Part shown: piece after piece, positions 56,601-62,989 of the stretch | How the letters are laid out: each line of letters opens with the position of its first letter | Numbering within the stretch: position 1 is the first letter of the stretch | From: Lonsdalea britannica | Lineage (GTDB): Bacteria > Pseudomonadota > Gammaproteobacteria > Enterobacterales > Enterobacteriaceae | DNA: 64,000 bases | Direction of reading: 5' to 3' | Assembly: GCF_002111595.1 (NCBI RefSeq) | Contig: NZ_LUTN01000001.1 | Span: 267,569 to 331,568 of the forward strand | The notes under the pieces: generated by a model | What the model saw: only the letters and a program-made list of their open reading frames with translations | Told to the model about the DNA's origin: nothing | Databases searched by the model: none | Made by a program: the position numbers and the translations under genes

Positions 56601-57065
56601 GAGGTCGTTGTTGTCACGTAAGAACTGAATCTGGATAGATTTCAGTTGGATGCTCACGCCATCGCGATTCCAGCGCAGCAGCGGGTGGTATCCGGCCGTC
56701 TGCTCGTGTCGACGTATCTGATCCAGCCGTTCTACTATGATCGGTCCATAGACTTTGTTCGGGTAGTCGTCGATGCTCTCGGCGGAAGGGGAAAACCGAA
56801 CCCGGAAGGCATCTTTCTCACAAGATGTGACCTGCAATACGAGATACACGTCCCGCTCGGCGGTCGCCGCGCCGGATTTCGGTTTGGCCTTGGCATTGAT
56901 ATAAATCGTCCAGTCCGCGTCGAAACCGTTGGGGGAATGGGGTTTGCCATCCCAGTAGACTGAATAAAGCTCAATGTCGTCGCCAACGGACCAATCGTCC
57001 ACGGGGACATAGTCATAGGTGTTATAAGCACGCCACGACGTGGGAAGTTCTCTGTTTTTCATCAT
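53664..57065 (-). CDS. GH31 protein resembling alpha-1,4-glucan lyase
   Basis: 1133 residues, much longer than bacterial alpha-glucosidases and close to red-algal/fungal alpha-1,4-glucan lyases (about 1030-1090). No signal peptide. GH31 elements: substrate loop GLGIDIDIQED near 430, nucleophile region GLGFIWQDMPAPDSMPH (Asp near 588), acid/base-region HWVGDNASTWHHLQ near 710 and LNLGMSGLPISGSDVGGF. GH31 hydrolases normally have WxDMNE; here the motif is WQDM-P-A-P without the Glu, as I remember it for glucan lyases (WQDMT-P). Such lyases release 1,5-anhydrofructose from starch or glycogen instead of glucose. AAGGA precedes ATG 57065; the gene follows a Tat-exported protein by 21 bp and is ended by a strong terminator. 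Lyase activity is inferred, not proven. Confidence 0.8.
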   Translation of the reverse strand: MMKNRELPTSWRAYNTYDYVPVDDWSVGDDIELYSVYWDGKPHSPNGFDADWTIYINAKAKPKSGAATAERDVYLVLQVTSCEKDAFRVRFSPSAESIDDYPNKVYGPIIVERLDQIRRHEQTAGYHPLLRWNRDGVSIQLKSIQIQFLRDNNDLLSIQIKRLSDGAITDISSGPLCHAKPGVGTVANMKRKAEAATHYFGLGEIVNYNLTGKSHATVGHAVEDCYSYSGYSLLDHTGSQITCYNYDNLWYNQPEVFSNKTKYKDAFKANASIPLYLNAPFYIERAVVEGHQQFLGVFLDNTGQSYFSLKNPSRDKNAVEAGVQHGEFDCHYMFAEQGAGVMDAFTYLMGKGELNAPAAKDVTLNDRAVMPPKYIFGYFQAKYGSPGLLRPDDVNDPIKVYVEDIVKGHKKSGIPIEGLGIDIDIQEDKKVFTIKDSFWTKGKVDEGISVFDWAAQFNLQCQTNITPFIRADKVAYNPADKAKKQYVTAQGLIEKGYCVANEGEANIPKFRGPKRESDYPGLTYTRIGEVNYPDQNLLVLDYGINAQTSERDMIGAVVTDYGNPDAARFWGDQYAYLLKNGLGFIWQDMPAPDSMPHVEDGKNFADTEAPRNQFGWSLTGESPDDDRRRTNTFNWRSYHGQAHLTDPRFGDGRKTPYVELRNFHAYMLAKSSYEYGLSAHEDMLKGYKRSYIICRSGYPGLQHYAGHWVGDNASTWHHLQATLPMVLNLGMSGLPISGSDVGGFAPGEAPEDPSSIFFGAQHCRNHNPMVYDRLVLGPDDIDIGDICEHELMTRWVQAACLLPWMRNHYDAMKPYQEIYRYDEKVPGSSDRSFADIMTAFVCFRVRWHHLLYDAMYQNTQTGIPILQAMCLWQGDDAIFDKCNKDVLATQCFIDSSVLYAPIMTRSIAGSEAAYVAEKDIYFPNAVKGQTLNWYRYHVIEDTVDIANPIKGGQRRTVSADITNVPLFIREGAIIPERHTQSDLPAPFKNIQVMDKFEQPLVLALYPLGESDEGDHQLYWDDGGVTRSAERQGQFSVIDVRQRRIDGSLEVSLTPRKYDYPLHAFVYLRLRTDKPALQRLTVGSSTLSTRVDSTDALFKHEGEAAYVDPRGSVWIKVSTRTLSATHALTMNIVS

Positions 57066-57086
57066 TACGCTGTCCTTGATAGTCGA

Positions 57087-58319
57087 TTAGTGCTTGTCTG
57101 CTGAACGGTGAAATTCAAAGGCAATCCACACGCTATCGGTGTCGGCGTAATACTGATGGGGCGGGTAGAAGAAGCAGGGATCGTCCATGCTGGCATTTTT
57201 AGCGATGTCCGACACGCCTTTCCAGGCGTCGTATTCCGTGACGATCGGCATCGGCAGATGCGTGTTCCCGGGCGCGAGTCTAAATTCTTCGTAGAGTTCA
57301 GGGAAGGCTTTACCTGTATCAAACGGCGATGCAACGCCGCCTTCCGGCAGTACGGCCCGTTTGCCGGCAATCGCGGCACGGGCTTTGTCGATGTCGGTGA
57401 ACTTCTGCATACGGCCACAGCCAATCAGTTGGGTATGGACCTCGAACAGATTGCTGCCATGCGCCGCGTGGATCCCAGCATCGGAACCGGCCGGCAGCCA
57501 CCACAGATTGACATACAGTTCGTAAGGCAACGCCTTGCTGCCCGCAGGCGCAGGTAAACCGGTCAATTGCCACGGATTCACCTGGATTTTGTGGTTCAGA
57601 TGAAGCTGATTAGAGATCCACAGCGGAAGCGCAGGGGTGCCGGCTGGGAAAGCGTATTTCGCCCACTGGGTATCGCGTGAAAAAATATCCGATTCGACAT
57701 TGCGCGTATTGCGGACCTGGATCAGCGAGATGACCCCGTTTGCAGAGGCGTCAGCCGTCGTGATGACCGCTCCTGCACGGATGATGATGCTTTGTAGCGA
57801 GGGAACGGCATGACGCAGCGGGGTGTCATGATGCAAATCGCTGTTGACGTGCGCTGTCGCAGCGACATAGACCGGCTGAGTGCCCAGATTGGTAAGAATG
57901 ACGTCGGTGTTATCTTGATGGGCGAAAAGCCCGGCGGTGTCGAATTCGTGCAGCTGACTGACCATTACGCCGAACAGTAGTCCGCCGTTGAAAGGGTATT
58001 CCGTCACCACATTTTCGGCAGCGCGAGGCGTAATAGTGACGGTTTTCGGCGCCGCGGGGTTCGCGCCGGGAGCCAATGTCGGATCGGCGGCGACACAGGA
58101 GGACGCTATCACGCCAGGAGGGCATTTTCCCGGTGCGGTGGCATTCGCTACGGCCTCTTTCGCCATCGTCTTATGCGCGGTGCCGGCCAGTGCAACCGTT
58201 CCGGCGGCGACGCAGCTACCATACAGCAGGAATTTACGCCTGGAAAGCGTACGTTGTTTCTCCTCCTGTTGAGATAAAGGGCATGCCTCTGCCGATGTCT
58301 TCTTCATCTGAGTTTTCAT
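57087..58319 (-). CDS. Tat-exported protein of unknown function, co-operonic with the GH31 gene
   Basis: 410 residues from ATG 58319 behind GAGGTC. After a 25-residue leader the twin-arginine motif SRRKFLL and a hydrophobic stretch (YGSCVAAGTVALAGTAHKT) predict folded export through Tat. The mature part has two beta-rich regions; the second (SNLFEVHTQLIGCGRMQKF ... FRLAPGNTHLPMPIV ... PPHQYYADTDSVWIAFEFHR) has His/Glu spacing reminiscent of a cupin. I do not recognise the family. Export of a folded, perhaps metal-containing protein beside a glucan-lyase-like enzyme suggests a role in processing the lyase product. Alternative: a structural or binding protein. Confidence 0.7.
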   Translation of the reverse strand: MKTQMKKTSAEACPLSQQEEKQRTLSRRKFLLYGSCVAAGTVALAGTAHKTMAKEAVANATAPGKCPPGVIASSCVAADPTLAPGANPAAPKTVTITPRAAENVVTEYPFNGGLLFGVMVSQLHEFDTAGLFAHQDNTDVILTNLGTQPVYVAATAHVNSDLHHDTPLRHAVPSLQSIIIRAGAVITTADASANGVISLIQVRNTRNVESDIFSRDTQWAKYAFPAGTPALPLWISNQLHLNHKIQVNPWQLTGLPAPAGSKALPYELYVNLWWLPAGSDAGIHAAHGSNLFEVHTQLIGCGRMQKFTDIDKARAAIAGKRAVLPEGGVASPFDTGKAFPELYEEFRLAPGNTHLPMPIVTEYDAWKGVSDIAKNASMDDPCFFYPPHQYYADTDSVWIAFEFHRSADKH

Positions 58320-59300
58320 TGTGACCTCTAAGTATTTATGAATTAACAATTCTGTTATCTGTCATTAAAATGACGGCCACCCAAATACCTCATTTGAGAA
58401 TGCCTAAATTGGCATCGTGAAATGCAAAATATTTTGGCGGTGATATTTGATTTATGTTGTCATCAATTTATCGGTTGTGATCTCGGAAGCCGGGAAGAAC
58501 ACAATCGATAAAAAAATGTAAATACCTCTTCGCCATTATTTTAAAATTTGTATTTTCTCCCGATGACAGTCGCACACGAGTTATTTTCCATCGTTACTGA
58601 TGGATTAATTTCGTACAAATCTTAAGTTATTGTCACGAGAAAATCACAAGTATGAACGCAGAAGATGCTTACCTGTCATCACTTGATTTATCGGCGGTAT
58701 AGTCTAACCCGGACAAACTTTGCCAACTGATATACCGCAATGTGGATTTCTCAAAATACATATTATTCGCTAGCTCAGTATTTTATGCGTATCCTTCTAA
58801 TTATTATAAAATTTTCTGTTCAAAACAAAGGCGTAATTGCAACGTTTATAACCTATTACACAGCAGGCAATTTATTAGGGAGAAATGCTTATTTATGCTG
58901 TTCGCGATAAATATCCGGCGCATTCTTAAATCCCAATTCTCCATTTACGAACATTTTATCAAGCCTGTGTTTTAACATACTGTCCTTAATCAAAATTAGA
59001 GGGTGTTTTGAATAAAATCATATTTTATTTTACTTGCTAATTTGAATACACCTTGTGGCGTCAGCATCCGTTTGTTGATAGGCAATGAATATCACGCCAT
59101 TTATATTTTCTATCCTGAGCTTAAACAAAGTGTGATTATGCTGTCATCACCGATGTGTTATTTAATTACGGTTGAACATGTTGAATAGGAAATAGTCAGC
59201 TCAAAATAATTGGCTTTTTAATAAAGCATGCTATTGAAGAAGTTTATTTGGCCTCGCATTCTCTCCCTATATTCATCAGCCGATACTTTTGATGTTTTTT
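58320..59300. other. Long AT-rich region upstream of the Tat/GH31 operon
   Basis: About 1 kb with no convincing gene. A 77-codon frame at 58742-58975 is AT-rich and unrecognised. The promoter of the Tat-protein/GH31 operon should lie within the first 300 bp. Confidence 0.45.
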
Positions 59301-59418
59301 TGCTCTACTAGAGCGTGGTCATGTCTGGTGACGGGTAGTGCTATATATAAGAAGGAAAGAGGCGAGAATGAACAACATCGACTAGTTGGCTAACACGAGC
59401 ATCACGAACGCGAATCAT

Positions 59419-59539
59419 CCTGATGACATTTCAGGCGATGAAACGCCAAGCTAGCGCTGTTGAGAGGGACAGCCAAACCTGATGACTCTCTGGGATGGGG
59501 AGTTAAGGTGCGAGATATCGTCTACTCTTAAGGTCGCAC
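59419..59539 (+). ncRNA. Candidate structured RNA, family unknown
   Basis: A non-coding stretch with consecutive local pairings: CCTGA/TCAGG (59419/59431), GGCG/CGCC (59434/59444), GAGAG/CTCTC (59462/59486) and GTGCGA/TCGCAC (59508/59534), the last followed by TTTA. A further ACAAG/CTTGT hairpin follows. GC content is higher than in the surrounding AT-rich DNA. It could be a worn group II intron segment or an independent small RNA; the strand is not certain. Confidence 0.35.
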
Positions 59540-59753
59540 TTTATGACAAGTTGGTCAGCTTGTGTCTACCTCTCCATAGCGACAGCATGGGGTGATGCGG
59601 GGTAACGCCCTTGTGGGAAGCAATGGTCAGGAGTATTACCGCTTCATCCGAATAAAAATCGAGCATTCCTTGCGGTGGTTACGGGCGGTATAATGCAAGG
59701 CGATCAACTTTTAGGCACTTGATATTTTGTGGGGTACAAAGGGCTTGCCATCC

Positions 59754-59797
59754 ATTCCTAACCAGTCCATAATAGCGTCCATTCCTGGTTAGGGAAT
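59754..59797. repeat. Inverted repeat before tRNA-Cys
   Basis: ATTCCTAACCAG (59754-59765) and CTGGTTAGGGAAT (59785-59797) are inverted, one arm a base shorter. A direct TCCATTCCT also occurs twice (59751 and 59778). It may be a recombination or regulatory site at the right end of the accessory region. Confidence 0.45.
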
Positions 59798-59893
59798 AAG
59801 AAAATCGATTCTAATCAAATGGTTAGAAGAGAAATGACAATCTGGTCCCCATTCAAAACTACATTATCGTTATCAGTGTAGGTAAGTTATTAA

Positions 59894-59967
59894 GGCGCGT
59901 TGGCAGAGTGGCCATGCAGCGGATTGCAAATCCGCCTACCTCGGTTCGACTCCGGGACGCGCCTCCA
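59894..59967 (+). tRNA. cysT: tRNA-Cys (GCA), cysT
   Basis: 74 nt with encoded CCA. Acceptor GGCGCGT/ACGCGCC, anticodon loop TTGCAAA (GCA). Followed after 6 bp by tRNA-Leu. Separated from glyW by the accessory region, so it needs its own promoter; none is obvious just upstream. Confidence 0.97.
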
Positions 59968-59973
59968 GTTTTG

Positions 59974-60060
59974 GCCCAGGTGGTGGAATCGGTAGACACA
60001 AGGGATTTAAAATCCCTCGGCGTTCGCGCTGTGCGGGTTCAAGTCCCGCCCTGGGCACCA
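59974..60060 (+). tRNA. leuZ: tRNA-Leu (TAA), leuZ
   Basis: 87 nt with long variable arm (CGGCGTTCGCGCTGTG) and encoded CCA. Acceptor GCCCAGG/CCTGGGC, anticodon loop TTTAAAA (TAA). leuZ is a common prophage/island integration site, and P2-like remnants lie just downstream. Confidence 0.97.
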
Positions 60061-60107
60061 TTGAATAAAACCCATAATAATCAATCTCCTAGCAAAAAGT
60101 CATCGGC

Positions 60108-60130
60108 CGCCCTATGGCGGTTTTTTTGTG
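60108..60130 (+). terminator. Terminator after tRNA-Leu
   Basis: CCGCC-CTAT-GGCGG followed by TTTTTTT; ends the cysT-leuZ transcript. Confidence 0.8.
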
Positions 60131-60248
60131 TCTGTAATAAATCTCAATAGCGAAAAGTGGCGACAGGTATTTTTTGAGCGCGCATTATTTCGTCTTCGAA
60201 TAAGAAAAATAAACCGCGACAGGAAATTCTTTTATTCTGTGGTGCTGG

Positions 60249-60467
60249 TTAAATATTCAATGTGCTCTGATTTCCGCCTTTGGTATGTACGGGCACGGTA
60301 TTTACACTTGCAGGAATCGCAATGGAGCGAATAAAGGTCTCCATCGTAATAAAGGTATGGCCGCAATTGATATTCGTGCATTGGTTGTAGCGCTCTTTCG
60401 TCTGCGGCGTAATTTCCTGACTGGAACGGGTGTGGGCTGCGCATCCACACAGCGGGCATTTCATCAT
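60249..60467 (-). CDS. P2 Ogr/Delta-type zinc-finger activator
   Basis: 72 residues. MMKCPLCGCAAHTRSS and CTNINCGHTF provide the four zinc-binding cysteines of the Ogr/Delta family, the late-gene activators of P2-like phages. It lies at the tRNA-Leu end of a phage remnant, as ogr lies at one end of P2 genomes. The C-terminal 25 residues are unlike the phage proteins I remember. Confidence 0.85.
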   Translation of the reverse strand: MMKCPLCGCAAHTRSSQEITPQTKERYNQCTNINCGHTFITMETFIRSIAIPASVNTVPVHTKGGNQSTLNI

Positions 60468-60534
60468 CGGCTTTCCCTCTTTAAATTCAAATTATCAAGA
60501 TTATTTCGCATTTTCGAATATTTGATCATTCAAT

Positions 60535-60732
60535 CGATAGGTTGTCAATCTTCACCTCCAACTCCAGCGCGGTCGTAAACCCCTTCCCACTGAGCGAGAG
60601 CGTCACCGTTGCGATCGTCCACTCCACTGCGTCGATTTCCTGCTTAAAGCCACTGACTTTCGCTGGCAGTTCCGGGTACAGCTCGGCCCGTCCTCTTGCC
60701 AGCGTGATGGAGAATGAGGCGACGCCACCCTA
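60535..60732 (-). pseudogene. P2 gpD (late control) C-terminal remnant
   Basis: The minus strand encodes VSGFKQEIDAVEWTIATVTL and GKGFTTALELEVKI, matching the last part of P2-type late control protein D. The N-terminal 80% is gone. Next to it begins a tail-sheath remnant, two genes that are far apart in P2, so an internal deletion has occurred. Confidence 0.65.
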
Positions 60733-60734
60733 GC

Positions 60735-61200
60735 GCAGCATCACGTTTTACAGCGGCGGAACCGGCGTGTCGTAGTAGTCGAGGGTCAGCATGTCTTTGG
60801 TGTTGGCCGCTTCATCAATTCAGCAGTCGCCGCCGAGCAGATAGCCGTGGGTGGTCATTTCACGCAGCTTAGCACGGATACTCTCGATAATGTCGCGGGC
60901 CCACATGTGCGCCTCGGCCATCGTGTCGGCCAGCACCCAGGTGGTGCGGGTGTAGGACTCGAAGGCGAACAGCGGATCGTCGCTGCAGGTGCGCGACCCC
61001 CAAAAGCGAAAGCCGTCTTTGCGGATCAGGGTGGTGACGTCATTGCTGATTCAGCAGGCCCGCATCGGTCTCCGGATCTTGCAGATCCCAGAAGACGTCG
61101 GCGGAAATGCCGGTCACGCCGTTGACGCCAACGTTAGACAGGGTTTTATGCCAGCCGGTTTGCTCTTCGATTTTGGCCCGCAGTCCCAGCGCGCTCGGTT
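60735..61200 (-). pseudogene. P2-type tail sheath (FI) remnant
   Basis: The minus strand carries fragments in changing frames: [66 protein letters not shown] and [17 protein letters not shown]. These are the C-terminal region of the P2 contractile tail sheath protein. Stop codons and frameshifts break it and the first half is missing. Confidence 0.7.
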
Positions 61201-61358
61201 GCCCATGCGATAAAGTCCGGCTAAATCAGCATCAGTTCGCGCTGAATGAATTGCGTGGTAGGCGATATGAGCTCTGGTATGGTGAAAGGCACAGTAATAC
61301 CGCGCAGCTGTATCAGGATGGCACAATCGAAGAGGCAAGGATGTGTTAGTGGAATTTA

Positions 61359-61559
61359 TTGGGCGTGACGATTTATGTGCTGGATGCCGGAGACAGTCTG
61401 ATTGACTGTCCGATTGATAGCTATGCGGTATTCAACGATGACGGCTGGATGGCGGTACATCGGCAGGCGGAGCAGGCGATCCCCCTGCATACCGATCCGC
61501 TGCCGAATATCAAGGCGGCGCTGAAAGAGGTGCCCAGCGTCGCGCTGTTTTTTGCCTAG
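61359..61559 (+). CDS. Hypothetical protein, phage- or toxin-region-associated
   Basis: 66 residues from TTG 61359. GVTIYVLDAGDSLIDCPIDSY and AIPLHTDPLPNIKAALKEVPSVALFFA read as a compact beta/alpha protein, probably the 3' part of a longer gene, since related sequence (ELRGRRYELWYGERHSNTAQ) occurs just upstream in another frame. I do not recognise the family. It ends 6 bp before the tandem membrane-protein genes on the other strand. Confidence 0.35.
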   Translation: MGVTIYVLDAGDSLIDCPIDSYAVFNDDGWMAVHRQAEQAIPLHTDPLPNIKAALKEVPSVALFFA

Positions 61560-61564
61560 AGGGG

Positions 61565-62256
61565 TTAATCGCAGGTGGGGTCTTGGGTACCATTCGGGGT
61601 GATATCTACAATAGAGTTCTGATTTTTCTCACATGTGAGATTATAAGAGTTGCTAAACCAAAAACGCATAATACCGCGCAGCCCCTTGATATTAACATTA
61701 TGAAAAGAAGCGAAGCTACTGATCCGATAATCGGTAATGTCTAGGTAATGTTCGTCGGGGCCTGTGGGCGACTGATCCCACCAATGCGTTAACGGAATTT
61801 CACCGCTTATCGGTGTATCCACGCTACGTCGATAAAAACTTGCATAGTATCGATCTTCTTTTTTATCAAAGGGATGTTGTTCAAAATACTTCATTATCAA
61901 GTCAATCAAAGCCTGCTGCCCTTGAGGTGGATTGACGACGACAAAGCGTTCATCCTGACTTGGATAGATGGCCGCTGCCCCAAAGGTAAACTTCGCGGAA
62001 ATGTCACCAATATAATTGATCCATACCGTCATGAAGACATGAAGACATGAAGCGCCAGCGTGCTGCCAATGTAAATCCATTTCCGCCGGAAGCGACGGCG
62101 TAGAAATACGATGATGCATATTGGGGCGATAAGCCAGATCAGCGGCAAAATGGTGGAGTAATACGTCCACAGAAACGTGCTGTCGTCGAACTGGAATAAA
62201 CGGCCAATAATTAGCAATAAATAATTAATTATTAGTAAAATAAGCGTGAATTTCAT
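61565..62256 (-). pseudogene. Membrane protein, putative immunity, copy A, broken by an 8-bp duplication
   Basis: Paralogue of the gene at 62269-62952. The N-terminal frame from ATG 62256 has the membrane segments LILLIINYLLLIIGRLFQFD and LIWLIAPICIIVFLRRRFRRKWIYIG. It then leaves frame at the tandem ATGAAGAC duplication (62031-62046), and the rest (VWINYIGDISAKFTFGAAA ... HWWDQSPTGPDEHYLD ... GTQDPTCD) follows in another frame. Without the extra 8 bp it would be a ~228-residue protein like its neighbour. Confidence 0.75.
62031..62046. repeat. 8-bp tandem duplication ATGAAGAC inside copy A
   Basis: ATGAAGAC occurs twice in direct succession, followed by ATGAAG. The paralogous copy B has a single unit at this place. 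The extra 8 bp shifts the reading frame. Confidence 0.85.
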
Positions 62257-62268
62257 AGCGTAATAGGG

Positions 62269-62952
62269 CTAATCACAGGTGGGGTCTTGGGTGCCATTTG
62301 ATTGAATATCGACAATGTTAAATTCGTTTTTTTCGCAGCTATAATAATAGTCGCCATCAAACCAAATTCTCATAGTCCCAGGTAGTTCGCTTGTGTTGTG
62401 GCTATTAAAAGAAGCGAAAGCTGCCATTCTATAATCAATGGTGTCTAAGTTATCCTCATAAGGTCCAGTGGGTGATTGATCCCACCAATGCGCTAATGGA
62501 ATTTTACCGCTAATGGGGGTATCCACGCTGCGGCGATAAAAACTGGCGTAATATCGATCCTCTTTTTTGTCAAAGGGATGTCGCTCAAAATAGCTCATGA
62601 TCAAGTTAATTAGAGCCTGCTGCCCATGAGGAGGATTAACAACAATAAAGCGACCATTCTGGCCTGGATAAATGGTAGTTGTCCCGAAGGTAAACTTTGC
62701 GGAAATGTCACCAATATAATTGATCCATACTGTCATAAAGACATGAAGCGCCAGCGTGCTGCCAATGTAAATCCATTTCTGCCGGAAGCGACGGCACAGA
62801 AATACGATGATGCATATTGGGGCGATAAGCCAGATCAGCGGCAACATGGTGGAATAGTGCATCCATAGGAATGTACTGTTGTCGAACTGATATAAACGTC
62901 CAATGATGAGCAATAAATAATTCATCACCAGAAAGGCAAAGGTTAACTTCAT
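62269..62952 (-). CDS. Membrane protein, putative immunity, copy B (intact)
   Basis: 227 residues. Three hydrophobic segments at the N-terminus (FAFLVMNYLLLIIGRLY; MLPLIWLIAPICIIVFL; IYIGSTLALHVFMTVWINYIG) and a soluble ~150-residue domain with FVVNPPHGQQALINLIM-like and HWWDQSPTGPYEDN motifs. No family recognised. It sits 37 bp after a putative toxin/effector gene in the same direction, in tandem with a close paralogue, which is the usual arrangement of duplicated immunity genes; the function is inferred from that only. Confidence 0.7.
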   Translation of the reverse strand: MKLTFAFLVMNYLLLIIGRLYQFDNSTFLWMHYSTMLPLIWLIAPICIIVFLCRRFRQKWIYIGSTLALHVFMTVWINYIGDISAKFTFGTTTIYPGQNGRFIVVNPPHGQQALINLIMSYFERHPFDKKEDRYYASFYRRSVDTPISGKIPLAHWWDQSPTGPYEDNLDTIDYRMAAFASFNSHNTSELPGTMRIWFDGDYYYSCEKNEFNIVDIQSNGTQDPTCD

Positions 62953-62989
62953 AGCTCTCCCTTAATGGAGTAATCCATTTCCATCACGG

